NCBI GenBank assembly: GCA_004570425.1
Contig: SPQJ01000004.1
Location: forward strand, 62,001-126,000
Length of the DNA: 64,000 nt
Reading direction: 5' to 3'
DNA from: Bacillus sp. AZ43
GTDB lineage: Bacteria > Actinomycetota > Actinomycetes > Mycobacteriales > Geodermatophilaceae
The notes under the pieces are model-generated. The model was not told where the DNA came from. It worked only from the letters and a program-made list of their open reading frames with translations, and did not search any database. How positions within the stretch are numbered: the stretch's first letter is position 1; each line of letters begins with the position of its first letter. The position numbers and the translations under genes were made by a program. Below are positions 54,620 through 63,879 of the stretch, piece by piece.

Positions 54620-56484
54620 GCCCGCTTGTCGGTGTCCTCGTCGACGATCTCGGCGTCGACGACGTCGTCGTCAGCGGTGCCGGTGGACCCGCCGGCGGCA
54701 CCGGCGTCGCTCCCCGGAGCAGCACCCTCGGCACCGGCCTCGGCGTTCTGCGCGTAGAGCGCCCCGCCGACCTCCTGCGACACCCGGGCCACCTTCTCCT
54801 GCGCGGAGCGGATGGCGTCGACGTCGGAGCCCCCGAGCGCCGAGCGCAGCTCGGTCAGCGCCTCGCCGAGCTCGTCCTTCTTCTCGGCCGGGATCTTGTC
54901 GCCGTTCTCGGCCAGGAACTTCTCGGTCTGGTACTGCAGCGACTCGGCCAGGTTGCGGGTCTCGGCCTCCTCGCGGCGCTTCTTGTCCTCCTCGGCGTGC
55001 GCCTCGGCGTCCTTCATCATCCGCTCGATGTCCTCCTTCGGGAGGGCCGAGCCACCGGTGATGGTCATCGACTGCTCCTTGCCCGTGCCGAGGTCCTTGG
55101 CGGACACGTGCACGATGCCGTTGGCGTCGATGTCGAAGGCGACCTCGATCTGCGGGACGCCGCGCGGCGCCGGGGGCAGACCGGTCAGCTCGAACATGCC
55201 GAGCTTCTTGTTGTACATCGCCATCTCGCGCTCGCCCTGGAACACCTGGATCTGGACGGACGGCTGGTTGTCGTCGGCCGTCGTGAAGATCTCGGAGCGC
55301 TTGGTCGGGATCGTGGTGTTGCGCTCGATGAGCTTGGTCATGATCCCGCCCTTGGTCTCGATGCCCAGGGACAGCGGGGTGACGTCGAGCAGCAGGACGT
55401 CCTTGACCTCGCCGCGGAGGACACCGGCCTGCAGCGCGGCGCCGATGGCCACGACCTCGTCCGGGTTGACGCCCTTGTTGGGCTCCTTGCCGCCGGTGAG
55501 CTCGCGGACCAGGTCCGACACGGCCGGCATGCGGGTCGAGCCACCGACGAGGACGACGTGGTCGATCTGGCCGACGGAGATGCCGGCGTCGCGGATCGCC
55601 TGGTTGAACGGCGCGCGGGCGCGGTCGAGCAGGTCCTGCGTCATCCGCTGGAACTCGGCGCGGGTGATGGTCACGTCCAGGTGGAGCGGACCCTCGGCAC
55701 CGGCGGTGATGTAGGGCAGGTTGATGTTGGTCGACTGGGCGCCCGACAGCTCGATCTTGGCCTTCTCCGCGGCCTCGCGGAGGCGCTGCATGGCCAGCTT
55801 GTCCTTGGACAGGTCGATGCCGTTGGACGCGTTGAAGGTCTTGACCAGGTGGTCGACGATCTTCTGGTCCCAGTCGTCACCACCGAGGTGGTTGTCACCG
55901 GCGGTGGCCTTGACCTCGATGACGCCGTCCCCGATCTCGAGCAGGGAGACGTCGAAGGTGCCGCCACCGAGGTCGAAGACGAGGATCGTCTGCTCGGTCT
56001 CGCCCTTGTCCAGGCCGTAGGCCAGCGCGGCCGCGGTGGGCTCGTTGACGATGCGCAGGACGTTGAGGCCCGCGATCTCACCGGCCTCCTTGGTGGCCTG
56101 GCGCTGCGCGTCCTCGAAGTAGGCGGGGACGGTGATGACGGCGTCGGTGACCGGCTCGCCCAGGTAGGTCTCGGCGTCCCGCTTGAGCTTCTGCAGGATG
56201 CGCGCGGAGATCTCCTGCGGCGTGTACTGCTTGCCGTCGATCTCGCCGGTCTTCCAGTCGGTGCCCATGTGCCGCTTGACGGAGCGGATGGTGCGGTCGA
56301 CGTTGGTGACCGCCTGGTTCTTGGCCGACTGGCCGACGAGGACCTCGCCGTTCTTGGCGAACGCGACGACCGACGGGGTGGTGCGCGAGCCCTCGGAGTT
56401 CGCGATGACCGTCGGCTCGCCGCCCTCGAGGACGGTGACGACGGAGTTGGTGGTGCCGAGGTCGATACCGACCGCTCGAGCCAT
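54616..56484 (-). CDS. dnaK: Molecular chaperone DnaK (Hsp70)
   Basis: The 622-residue ATP-dependent chaperone begins [22 protein letters not shown], with the first phosphate loop. It has [52 protein letters not shown] and LVGGSTRMP, then the substrate domain with [17 protein letters not shown]. The C-terminus is a Gly/Ala-rich tail ending in [15 protein letters not shown]. The ATG has GAGAGG upstream. First gene of dnaK-grpE-dnaJ-hspR-marR, preceded by a weak HAIR. Confidence 0.98.
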   Translation of the reverse strand: MARAVGIDLGTTNSVVTVLEGGEPTVIANSEGSRTTPSVVAFAKNGEVLVGQSAKNQAVTNVDRTIRSVKRHMGTDWKTGEIDGKQYTPQEISARILQKLKRDAETYLGEPVTDAVITVPAYFEDAQRQATKEAGEIAGLNVLRIVNEPTAAALAYGLDKGETEQTILVFDLGGGTFDVSLLEIGDGVIEVKATAGDNHLGGDDWDQKIVDHLVKTFNASNGIDLSKDKLAMQRLREAAEKAKIELSGAQSTNINLPYITAGAEGPLHLDVTITRAEFQRMTQDLLDRARAPFNQAIRDAGISVGQIDHVVLVGGSTRMPAVSDLVRELTGGKEPNKGVNPDEVVAIGAALQAGVLRGEVKDVLLLDVTPLSLGIETKGGIMTKLIERNTTIPTKRSEIFTTADDNQPSVQIQVFQGEREMAMYNKKLGMFELTGLPPAPRGVPQIEVAFDIDANGIVHVSAKDLGTGKEQSMTITGGSALPKEDIERMMKDAEAHAEEDKKRREEAETRNLAESLQYQTEKFLAENGDKIPAEKKDELGEALTELRSALGGSDVDAIRSAQEKVARVSQEVGGALYAQNAEAGAEGAAPGSDAGAAGGSTGTADDDVVDAEIVDEDTDKRA

Positions 56485-56549
56485 GGGGATGGCCTCTCTT
56501 CCGTGTACTGGTCCGGTGGTGCTGGTCTGAGGAGCCGAGCCCGATCCAC

Positions 56550-56570
56550 CTTGCGCGTGGTCGGCTCAAC
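56550..56570. promoter_or_regulatory. Degenerate HAIR operator of the dnaK operon
   Basis: CTTGCGC-N7-GCTCAAC matches the HAIR consensus at 5 of 7 positions in each arm with the correct 7-nt spacing, 66 bp upstream of the dnaK ATG. Confidence 0.5.
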
Positions 56571-56765
56571 TTTCCTGCCCACCGTAACGGCAGGGGTCCC
56601 GGAGGTGTTCCCGGGGTGGGCCGGATCGCCGCAGGTTCGCCGCGTCGCGGTGAGGTACGCGGTCGACAGCGAACCCGCCTGCCACACCGCGCGGCTGACG
56701 GCTCGGAGACCCGCCTGTCCACAGGGCGCCGGACGGCCAGGCGCCGGCCGCACGACACTTCCGCC

Positions 56766-57755
56766 GTGCACCCACTGCTGCGCGCCGCCGCCGACCGCCA
56801 GCTCGGCCTGTTCACCGCCGTCGACGCCCGTCGCGCGGGGTACGCGCACGGCGAGATCCGCCACCTGCACTCCTCGGGGACGTGGGTGGCCGTTCGCCGC
56901 GGCGTCTACGCCGTGGCGGAGGAGCTGGCGTCGTCCGATCGCCGCCACCAGGTCGAGTGCGCTGCCGTCCTGCTCGACCTCGGGCGGCCCGACGCCGCCC
57001 TCAGCCACGCCACGGCCCTGCGCTTGTGGGGCCTCCCGATGAGACGGGCACTCCTCCCGGACGGTGTGCTCCTGACCCACCCGTCCCTGTACCGCCGGGG
57101 GAAGGGATTCACGCTGAAACGGGCGCCCCTGCGGGCCGAGGAGGTGGTCCGCCGGGGACCGCTCCGCCTGACGACGCCCGCCCGGGCACTGGTCGACTGC
57201 GCCCGCGCATGGCCCTTGGAGGATGCCGTCGTCGCCATGGACGCCGCGCTGCTCCGGGACCGGGTCCGGCCGGACGACCTGGCGGCGGCCGTCGCGACGG
57301 CGAGGACGTGGCCCGGGGCGCCGCGGGCCGCCCGGGCCGTGTCGCTGGCCGACGGCCGAGCAGAGTCGCCGCTGGAGACGCGGGGCCGACTACGCCTGGT
57401 CGGGATGGGACTCACGCCGCAGCTGCAGGTGGAGATCCACTCCGGTGGGCGGCTGCTCGGGGTCGCCGATGCGTGGTTCGAGGAGGCGGCCGTGGCGATC
57501 GAGTTCGACGGTCGCGTGAAGTACACCGATCCGTGGCGGGGACGGGACGCGGGCCAGGTCCTGTGGGCCGAGAAGCGGCGCGAGGACGAGATGCGTGCCC
57601 TCGGCATCCGCTTCGTGCGACTGGCCGACGAGGACCTCGGACCACCCTGGCGCGGACACGAGCAGCGGGTGCGCGCCGCGCTCGCGGTCCCCGGCCCGGC
57701 CGTGCGGCGGTTCACCACCACCCCGCGTACCGCGGGCGTCCTCCGCGCCGGATGA
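56766..57755 (+). CDS. AbiEi-like/DUF559 nuclease-fold protein, second copy
   Basis: The 329-residue protein parallels the gene at 24736. Its N-terminal winged-helix segment is LFTAVDARRAGYAHGEIRHLHSSGTWVAVRRGVYAV, and the middle reads ALSHATALRLWGLP. A C-terminal Vsr-type nuclease domain has E in ESPLETRGRL (about residue 202), D235 in VADAWF and E246 in VAIEFDG; AEKRREDEMRALGIRFVRL closes it. The GTG at 56766 is 6 nt after a weak GACACT -10. No double-palindrome repeat flanks this copy. It stands alone next to the dnaK operon. DNA cleavage is inferred from fold. Confidence 0.82.
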   Translation: MHPLLRAAADRQLGLFTAVDARRAGYAHGEIRHLHSSGTWVAVRRGVYAVAEELASSDRRHQVECAAVLLDLGRPDAALSHATALRLWGLPMRRALLPDGVLLTHPSLYRRGKGFTLKRAPLRAEEVVRRGPLRLTTPARALVDCARAWPLEDAVVAMDAALLRDRVRPDDLAAAVATARTWPGAPRAARAVSLADGRAESPLETRGRLRLVGMGLTPQLQVEIHSGGRLLGVADAWFEEAAVAIEFDGRVKYTDPWRGRDAGQVLWAEKRREDEMRALGIRFVRLADEDLGPPWRGHEQRVRAALAVPGPAVRRFTTTPRTAGVLRAG

Positions 57756-57822
57756 CCTCGGGTTCGCGGCGCGGCAGCCGGGCGCGCGGTCGACCGCGCA
57801 CTCGGCCGCCACACCGCGCGCC

Positions 57823-58836
57823 TCAGTCGGCGGGGGCAGGGGCGACGGACTCGGACGGGAAGGTGGGCAGCGGGACCTGCGGGCGGGGCAGGTCCTCGAC
57901 GCACGAACCCGCAGGTCGGGGGACGCTGCGCGAGAGGTCCACGCCCGCCGGGTCGAGCACGTAGTCCTGCGGGTACGCGTTCGGCACGGCCACCCCGTCG
58001 GCGGCGAGCGGCTGATCGAGCACGCGGGCGCACCCGTCGGCCCACCACTGCTGGAAGCCCACGTGCAGGGGGCGGCCGTCCTGGTCGTAGAGGAGCACGT
58101 CCTCCAGCGGAGTGCCGTCGGCCGCGTACGGGTGGATGTCGGTGACGGGTCCGTAGCGGGAGATCAGCGGGTTCAGCTCGTCCGGGGCCGACGACGAGTC
58201 GGCGACGTAGACGTACTCCGGCGTCACCCCCGACCAGCCGTTCAGCGCGGCGAGGACGCCGAGCGCACCGAGCAACCCGCCCGCGACGCCGACCAGCACG
58301 CGCCGTGGCTTCGGCAGGGTCCGCCGGCCGAGGGCCACCGACCCCGCGACGGCGGCGGCGACGAGCAGCACGCCGAGCAGGCGGCTGCCCAGCGGTGCCG
58401 GCACCGGGAAGTCCCGCACGGCGTCGGACGTCAGCAGGCACGGCACCGAGATCAGCAGGTACCCGCGCAGCACCCACCAGGCGGGTCGCAGCTCGCCGAG
58501 CAGCCGCCGGCTCTCCCGGACCGCGACCGTCACCGCCTCCTGGGCCGTCACCTCGCCCAGCCGCTCGCGCAGACCGGCGAGCGCCGAGGGGCGCGGGGCG
58601 CCACGAGCGGGCAGCCCGGCGGCGGCACGGAGGTCGGCGGCGTAGGAGGCCGGCGTGCCGAGCCGGACGGCGATGTCGCGGTCGTCGTCCTCGGCGGCCA
58701 GGGCCTCGAGGTGCGCGGCGAGGTCCTCCAGCAGGGCGCTGCGGTCGTCGACGGGCAGATCGGCGAGCTCGTGCTCCACGGCGGCCAGGTAGTCCTGCGC
58801 CTGCCGGGTCCGGTCGGCGACGGCCGGCGCGCTCAC
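57823..58836 (-). CDS. HAAS-like membrane protein partner of PadR
   Basis: The 337-residue protein opens with a helical domain QDYLAAVEHELADLPVDDRSALLEDLAAHLEALAAE resembling the HAAS/DUF1700 signalling domain, then RLGTPASYAADLRAAAGL. Three membrane helices follow (about residues 125-215) and the C-terminal 120 residues, with VTPEYVYVADSSSAPDELNPLI, are probably extracytoplasmic. The GTG overlaps the PadR stop by 4 nt. PadR-HAAS pairs are common and the membrane protein may sense a surface signal; that link is from family knowledge. Its C-terminal domain is unrecognised. Confidence 0.82.
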   Translation of the reverse strand: MSAPAVADRTRQAQDYLAAVEHELADLPVDDRSALLEDLAAHLEALAAEDDDRDIAVRLGTPASYAADLRAAAGLPARGAPRPSALAGLRERLGEVTAQEAVTVAVRESRRLLGELRPAWWVLRGYLLISVPCLLTSDAVRDFPVPAPLGSRLLGVLLVAAAVAGSVALGRRTLPKPRRVLVGVAGGLLGALGVLAALNGWSGVTPEYVYVADSSSAPDELNPLISRYGPVTDIHPYAADGTPLEDVLLYDQDGRPLHVGFQQWWADGCARVLDQPLAADGVAVPNAYPQDYVLDPAGVDLSRSVPRPAGSCVEDLPRPQVPLPTFPSESVAPAPAD

Positions 58837-59156
58837 GCCGTCACCGCCAGGAGGCCGTCGACGGTGTCGGCGAACGTCCTCCACGTCTTCGTCGAGTCCT
58901 CCAGCACCGAACGCCCCCTGTCGTTGATCGCGTAGTACTTGCGGTGCGGCCCCTCGTCGCTCGGGACGACGTAGGACGTGAGAGCACCGGCCTGGTAGAG
59001 CCGCCGCAGCGTGCCGTAGACCGACGCGTCCCCGACGTCCTCGAGGCCGGCCGTCCGCAGTCGCCGGACGACGTCGTAGCCGTAGCCGTCGGCGTCGCGG
59101 ACCACGGCGAGCACCGCGACGTCGAGCACGCCCTTGAGCAACTGGCTGGCGTCCAC
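58833..59156 (-). CDS. PadR-family transcriptional regulator
   Basis: The 107-residue protein has the PadR winged helix: LLKGVLDVAVLAVVRDADGYGYDVVRRLRTAGLEDVGDASVYGTLRRLYQAGALTSYVVPSDEGPHRKYYAINDRGRSVL. The GTG at 59156 follows GAGGGGA, better than the upstream start at 59204. It is short, of the single-C-terminal-helix type. The downstream gene overlaps by 4 nt. A small inverted repeat 40 bp upstream may be its own operator. Confidence 0.9.
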   Translation of the reverse strand: MDASQLLKGVLDVAVLAVVRDADGYGYDVVRRLRTAGLEDVGDASVYGTLRRLYQAGALTSYVVPSDEGPHRKYYAINDRGRSVLEDSTKTWRTFADTVDGLLAVTA

Positions 59157-59196
59157 GGTTCCCCTCCCTGTGCCCCCGCTGTGGCGGCTCGGACGG

Positions 59197-59215
59197 TACT
59201 GCACGATCCGCAGTA
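59197..59215. promoter_or_regulatory. Inverted repeat upstream of padR
   Basis: TACTGC-N7-GCAGTA lies 41 bp upstream of the padR GTG, where a promoter is expected. PadR proteins usually autoregulate; the arms are only 6 bp, so the call is tentative. Confidence 0.3.
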
Positions 59216-59268
59216 GTCCGCCGAGGCGACGACCGTGGGCGTGTCGTGGGTCACGCCCGGACGCCTCC

Positions 59269-59286
59269 GGTTACCGGCGAGTAACC
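59269..59286 (+). promoter_or_regulatory. Operator-like palindrome GGTTAC-N6-GTAACC upstream of etfD
   Basis: The 18-bp inverted repeat sits just upstream of a TATCGT -10 element (59302-59307), thus over the -35 region of the etfD promoter. Its form suits a TetR-type regulator. Confidence 0.45.
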
Positions 59287-59433
59287 TCGGGCGGCGCCAG
59301 CTATCGTTCGGGGCAGTGCGGGACAGCAGTGCCGCATGCGTTCCGCGCCCCGGCGCGCAGCACCCCATGCCCTCGTCGCCGCACCGCCGACGAGGGTCGG
59401 CCGACGCCGTCAGGCGTACGCGGGAGGAAAAGA

Positions 59434-61734
59434 ATGACGGGCCCGTTGCAGATCGTCCTGGGCACGATCAGCGTCCTGTTCCTGGTCGTCGCATCAGTGA
59501 TGGCCTACCGGGCGGTCCGGGCGATGGTGCGGATCATCCGCACCGGCCAGCCCGACGGCACCCGCTGGGGGCCGGTCAAGACCCGGCTGAAGACGACGCT
59601 GGTCGAGTCGCTGGGGCACACCCGGATGCTCAAGTGGTCGAGCATCGGCGTCGCCCACTGGTTCGTGTTCGTCGGGTTCTACGGCCTGTTCCTGACGCTG
59701 GTCGAGGCGTTCGGCGAGGTCTGGAACCCCGCCTTCCACCTGCCGCTGATCGGCGAGTGGAGCCTGTGGAACCTGTTCGCCGACATCATCGGCACCGGCA
59801 CGATCCTCGGGATCGTCTACCTGATCTACCGGCGGCAGAAGGATCACCCGCGCCGGCAGGGCCGCAAGAGCCGCTTCGCCGGGTCGAACGAGGGCCGCGG
59901 CTACTTCGTCGAGTTCGTCGTCGCCACCGTCGGCGTCTGCATCCTGCTGATCCGCGCGCTCAAGGTCTCCACGGACCTCACCGACGCACCGGCCTGGTCG
60001 CACCCGATCTCCGGCGCCCTCGGCCAGGTCCTCCCGGACAGCCCCGACCTGCTCAGCGTCGTCGCGTTCGTCAAGATCGTGGTGAGCCTGACCTGGCTGG
60101 TGGTCATCAGCCGGATCCTGAACATGGGTGTCGCCTGGCACCGGTTCAGCGCCTTCCTGAACATCTACGCCAAGCGCAACGCCGACGGCGCCCCGGCGCT
60201 CGGCCCGCTGCTGCCCATGACCAGCAACGGCAAGCCGATCGACTTCGAGGACCCGGGCGAGGACGACGTCTTCGGCCGCGGGAAGATCGAGGACTTCACC
60301 TGGAAGGGGATGCTGGACTTCACCACCTGCACCGAGTGCGGGCGGTGCCAGAGCCAGTGCCCGGCCTGGAACACCGGCAAGCCGCTCAGCCCCAAGATGG
60401 TGATCATGGATCTTCGCGATCACCTCTACGCGAAGGCCCCCTACCTCCTCGGCGAGAAGACGGCGTCGGAGACGGCCCCGGACTACGACGTCCTCAAGCC
60501 GTCGGACGAGCAGGTCTGGGCGTCGGGCTACGCCCGCATCGAGGGCACCAACGACGCCCAGGCCCACCGCCCGCTGGTCGGCACCCTCGAGGAGGGCGGG
60601 GTCATCGACCCCGACGTCCTGTGGAGCTGCACCAACTGCGGCGCCTGCGTCGAGCAGTGCCCGGTCGACATCGAGCACATCGACCACATCGACGACATGC
60701 GCCGCTACCAGGTGCTCATCGAGTCGAACTTCCCGTCGGAAGCCGGCGTGATGCTGCGCAACATCGAGAACCGCGGCAACCCGTGGGGCATGCAGCCCAG
60801 CGTCCGCAACGACTGGATCAAGGAGCTCGACTTCGAGGTGAAGGTGGCCGACGGCCCCCTCGACTACGACATCGAGTACCTGTTCTGGGTCGGCTGCGCC
60901 GGCGCCATCGACGACCGCGCCAAGAAGGTGACCAAGGCGGTCGCCGAGCTGCTCAACATCGCCGGTGTGGAGTTCGCCGTCCTCGGTGACGGCGAGAGCT
61001 GCTCGGGCGACCCGGCCCGCCGCCTGGGCAACGAGTTCGTCTTCCAGATGCAGGCGATGCAGAACATCGAGGTCCTCGACGGCGTCTTCGAGGGCCGCGT
61101 GCCCGGCATGCGCAAGATCGTCACGACGTGTCCGCACTGCTTCAACTCGCTGGGCCGCGAGTACCCGCAGGCCGGTGGCGAGTACGAGGTCATCCACCAC
61201 ACGCAGCTGCTCAACGAGCTCGTGGAGCAGGGCCGGCTGACCCCCGTCACGCCGATCGACCGCAAGGTCACCTACCACGACCCGTGCTTCCTCGGCCGGC
61301 ACAACAAGGTCTACACGCCGCCGCGGGAGATCCTCGAGTCCGTCCAGGGCCTCTCCACCCAGGAGATGCACCGCTGCAAGGACCGCGGCTTCTGCTGCGG
61401 CGCCGGCGGCGCCCGCATGTGGATGGAGGAGAAGATCGGCAAGCGGATCAACGTGGAGCGCACCGAGGAGGCCCTCGAGCTCGACCCCGACGTCATCTCC
61501 ACGGCCTGCCCGTTCTGCATCACGATGCTCAGCGACGCGCTGACCAGCAAGAAGCAGAACGGCGAGGCGAAGGAGCACGTCGAGGTCCTCGACGTCAGCC
61601 AGATCCTGCTGCGCTCGATGACGCCGGTCGGCGTCGCCGCCCAGGGCGAGGAGTCCGGCCCGGACGTCGGCACCAAGGCCGGTCCCGACCCGGTCGGCGA
61701 GGGCTCGGCGGCCACGGAGCACGGCCAGGCCTGA
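59434..61734 (+). CDS. etfD: EtfD-type membrane Fe-S oxidoreductase
   Basis: The 766-residue protein matches mycobacterial Rv0338c/EtfD, which takes electrons from EtfBA during fatty acid beta-oxidation and passes them to the respiratory chain. About five N-terminal helices (to residue 245) include candidate heme or quinone ligands such as VAHWFVF. Two 4Fe-4S motifs follow, CTECGRCQSQCP (from residue 299) and CTNCGACVEQCP (about 399). Two CCG domains come next, including DGESCSGDPARR, TCPHCFNSLGREYP and FCCGAGGARMW. ATG at 59434 has GGGAGGAAA, an excellent site. The 30-residue tail is low complexity. Confidence 0.9.
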   Translation: MTGPLQIVLGTISVLFLVVASVMAYRAVRAMVRIIRTGQPDGTRWGPVKTRLKTTLVESLGHTRMLKWSSIGVAHWFVFVGFYGLFLTLVEAFGEVWNPAFHLPLIGEWSLWNLFADIIGTGTILGIVYLIYRRQKDHPRRQGRKSRFAGSNEGRGYFVEFVVATVGVCILLIRALKVSTDLTDAPAWSHPISGALGQVLPDSPDLLSVVAFVKIVVSLTWLVVISRILNMGVAWHRFSAFLNIYAKRNADGAPALGPLLPMTSNGKPIDFEDPGEDDVFGRGKIEDFTWKGMLDFTTCTECGRCQSQCPAWNTGKPLSPKMVIMDLRDHLYAKAPYLLGEKTASETAPDYDVLKPSDEQVWASGYARIEGTNDAQAHRPLVGTLEEGGVIDPDVLWSCTNCGACVEQCPVDIEHIDHIDDMRRYQVLIESNFPSEAGVMLRNIENRGNPWGMQPSVRNDWIKELDFEVKVADGPLDYDIEYLFWVGCAGAIDDRAKKVTKAVAELLNIAGVEFAVLGDGESCSGDPARRLGNEFVFQMQAMQNIEVLDGVFEGRVPGMRKIVTTCPHCFNSLGREYPQAGGEYEVIHHTQLLNELVEQGRLTPVTPIDRKVTYHDPCFLGRHNKVYTPPREILESVQGLSTQEMHRCKDRGFCCGAGGARMWMEEKIGKRINVERTEEALELDPDVISTACPFCITMLSDALTSKKQNGEAKEHVEVLDVSQILLRSMTPVGVAAQGEESGPDVGTKAGPDPVGEGSAATEHGQA

Positions 61735-61749
61735 CACCCGGCAGCACCG

Positions 61750-61786
61750 CGACGGCGCGTGTCCCCCTGGGGGGCGCGCGCCGTCG
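61750..61786 (+). terminator. Terminator of etfD
   Basis: A 10-bp outer stem (61750-61759 with 61777-61786) and an inner CCCCC/GGGGG stem lie 16 nt after the stop. Confidence 0.65.
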
Positions 61787-61851
61787 GCGTCTCCGGGGTG
61801 GATCGTTGCCCCCGGCAACGACCCGCGCTCCCGATGGAGGACGATCCTGGG

Positions 61852-63159
61852 GTGACCAGCACCGCCCCTTCCCGCCGGCGCGGCCTCGCGCTCATCGCCG
61901 TCGCCATCGTCCTCACCGCGCTCAACCTGCGGACGGCGGTCACCAGCGTCGGCCCGGTGCTGGAGGAGATCGAGCGCGGGCTCTCCATCTCCAGCGGCCT
62001 GGCCGGCGTCATCACCACGATGCCGGTGCTCTGCTTCGCCCTGATCGGCTTCACCGGCCCGGCGCTCTCGGCCCGCTACCGCGACGCGCACGTGCTCGCC
62101 GGCGCCCTCGTCGCCATGGCCGGGGGCCTGGCCCTCCGGAGCGCGGCCGACGGGTTCCCGCTGTTCCTCGCCGGCACCGCCCTGGCGATGGTCGGCGGGG
62201 CGCTGGGCAACGTGCTGCTCCCGAGCCTGGTGAAGCGGCACTTCCCCACCCGCACCGGCCCGCTGGTCGGCGCGTACAGCACCGCCATGGGCCTGGGTGC
62301 CACGCTGGGCGCGGTCGGCTCGCAGCCCCTCGCGGACGCGACCGGCAGCTGGCGCTGGGCGCTCGTGGTGTGGGGCGTGCCGGCGCTCCTGGCCGCGGCC
62401 GTGTGGCTCGCCGTGCCCGCCGCCCCCGGCGTCTCGCGGCAGAGCCACACCGCCGTCCGGATGCGGTCGCTGCTGCACAGCCCGACCGCGATGGCGCTCA
62501 CCGTCTTCTTCGGCGTCCAGGCGCTGCAGGCCTACGTCGTCATCGGCTGGTCGGCGCAGTACCTCCGCGACTCCGGCCTGTCCGCGGCCACGGCCGGTCT
62601 GATGCTCGGCCTCAACTCGCTGGTCGGCCTGCCGCTGAGCGCGGTGATCCCCTCGCTCACCGTGCGGCCCCGGCTGCAGCGTCCGCTGCTGGCGGTCTTC
62701 GTCGCCTGCTACGTCGTCGGCTGGACCGGGCTCTGGGCGACGCCGATCAGCGCGCCGTGGCTCTGGATGACGCTGATCGCCGTCGGCATGGGCACGTTCT
62801 CGATGGTGCTGGCCCTCATCGGGCTGCGGGCCCGGACACCCGAGACCGTCGCCGCGCTCTCCACGGTGAGCCAGTCGTGGGGCTACGTGATCGCCGGGTC
62901 CGGACCGCTGCTGGTGGGCGTGCTGCGCGGGATCACCGGCAGCTACACCGGCATGTTCGTCATCGTGCTGGCCAGCGTCGGCGTCCTTGCCGTCGTCGGG
63001 TGGATCGCGACCCGCCAGGTGTTCGTCGACGACGAGGTGGAACGGTCCGTCCCGGGCTGGTCACCGGCCGGCCACAGCACCGACGTCCTCGAGACCGCCG
63101 GGGTCGAGCCCCCGGCGTCGGCACACGTCAGGACGGACGCCGCGTCTCCGCGCGACTGA
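61852..63159 (+). CDS. CynX/NimT-family MFS transporter
   Basis: The 435-residue protein has 12 helices and the family opening [28 protein letters not shown], with the conserved NLR in helix 1, then [19 protein letters not shown] and [24 protein letters not shown]. Members export cyanate, nitroimidazoles or similar small molecules; the substrate is unknown here. The GTG at 61852 is preferred; an ATG at 61834 is possible but GGAGG lies within that extension and can serve the GTG. Its 3' end overlaps dcd by 32 nt on the opposite strand. Confidence 0.9.
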   Translation: MTSTAPSRRRGLALIAVAIVLTALNLRTAVTSVGPVLEEIERGLSISSGLAGVITTMPVLCFALIGFTGPALSARYRDAHVLAGALVAMAGGLALRSAADGFPLFLAGTALAMVGGALGNVLLPSLVKRHFPTRTGPLVGAYSTAMGLGATLGAVGSQPLADATGSWRWALVVWGVPALLAAAVWLAVPAAPGVSRQSHTAVRMRSLLHSPTAMALTVFFGVQALQAYVVIGWSAQYLRDSGLSAATAGLMLGLNSLVGLPLSAVIPSLTVRPRLQRPLLAVFVACYVVGWTGLWATPISAPWLWMTLIAVGMGTFSMVLALIGLRARTPETVAALSTVSQSWGYVIAGSGPLLVGVLRGITGSYTGMFVIVLASVGVLAVVGWIATRQVFVDDEVERSVPGWSPAGHSTDVLETAGVEPPASAHVRTDAASPRD

Positions 63160-63715
63160 AGTTCCGGTAGGACCGGGACGGCGTCGGCCCGCGCTGGTCC
63201 TGGTAGCGGGAGCCGTAGACCGCCGAGCCGTACGGGTGCTCCGACGGGCTGGAGAGCCGGAACAGGCACAGCTGGCCGATCTTCATGCCCGGCCACAGCG
63301 TGATCGGCAGGTTGGCCACGTTGGACAGCTCCAGCGTGATGTGGCCGGAGAACCCCGGGTCGACGAAGCCGGCCGTCGAGTGGGTGAGCAGGCCCAGCCG
63401 GCCGAGCGAGGACTTCCCCTCCAGGCGCGCGGCCAGGTCGTCGGGGATGGAGACGACCTCCAGCGTCGAACCGAGCACGAACTCGCCCGGGTGCAGCACG
63501 AACGGCTCGTCGCCGTCGGGCTCGACCAGGGTGGTCAGGTCGTCCTGCTGCAGCGCCGGGTCGATGTGGGTGTACCGCGCGTTGTTGAAGACCCGGAAGA
63601 AGCGGTCCAGCCGGACGTCGATGCTCGAGGGCTGGATCAGCCCCGCGTCGTAGGGCTCGATGCCGAGGCGCCCCTCGGCGATCGCAGCCGTGATGTCGCG
63701 GTCGCTCAGCAGCAT
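63128..63715 (-). CDS. dcd: dCTP deaminase (probably bifunctional, dUMP-forming)
   Basis: Dcd supplies dUMP for thymidylate synthesis. The 195-residue protein starts [23 protein letters not shown] and has [14 protein letters not shown], a lid region [15 protein letters not shown] and the catalytic segment [37 protein letters not shown]. It ends [17 protein letters not shown]. The sequence is of the actinobacterial type in which deamination and pyrophosphate release occur together. The ATG at 63715 is 7 nt after a TAGACT -10 (complement of 63723-63728), indicating a leaderless mRNA; longer readings are rejected. Confidence 0.95.
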   Translation of the reverse strand: MLLSDRDITAAIAEGRLGIEPYDAGLIQPSSIDVRLDRFFRVFNNARYTHIDPALQQDDLTTLVEPDGDEPFVLHPGEFVLGSTLEVVSIPDDLAARLEGKSSLGRLGLLTHSTAGFVDPGFSGHITLELSNVANLPITLWPGMKIGQLCLFRLSSPSEHPYGSAVYGSRYQDQRGPTPSRSYRNFSRAETRRPS

Positions 63716-63816
63716 GGCGCGGAGTCTAGGGACCGCCCGGATCACTCCTCCGGGCGAACCGCCCCGCAGACCCTCAACCGCCGCCCCCGAGGCGCCGTTG
63801 ACGCCCCGATGACGCA

Positions 63817-63836
63817 TGTCCGCCCCGGGGCGGACA
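63817..63836. promoter_or_regulatory. 20-bp perfect palindrome upstream of the secreted protein
   Basis: TGTCCGCCCCGGGGCGGACA is fully self-complementary, 44 bp before the ATG at 63880 and 102 bp from the divergent dcd start. It could be an operator for either gene. Confidence 0.35.
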
Positions 63837-63879
63837 CCTCCGGACGGTCCGGCGGACGCGCGTGCGGAGGACCTCACGG

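Noticed and set aside
57784-57799. 16-bp palindrome GCGCGGTCGACCGCGC after the second nuclease gene
   Set aside because: It is unlike the GATCACGTGATC repeats of the first nuclease, occurs once, and is made of GC-rich dinucleotides common by chance here.
58401-58425. Third copy of the GGGACTTCC/GGAAGTCCC hairpin
   Set aside because: CACCGGGAAGTCCCG lies within the coding sequence of the HAAS-like gene and lacks the second half of the repeat.
63716-63879. tRNA gene near dcd
   Set aside because: A tRNA sits beside dcd in some actinomycetes. No cloverleaf, T-loop or CCA-adjacent stem can be formed here, only the 20-bp palindrome.
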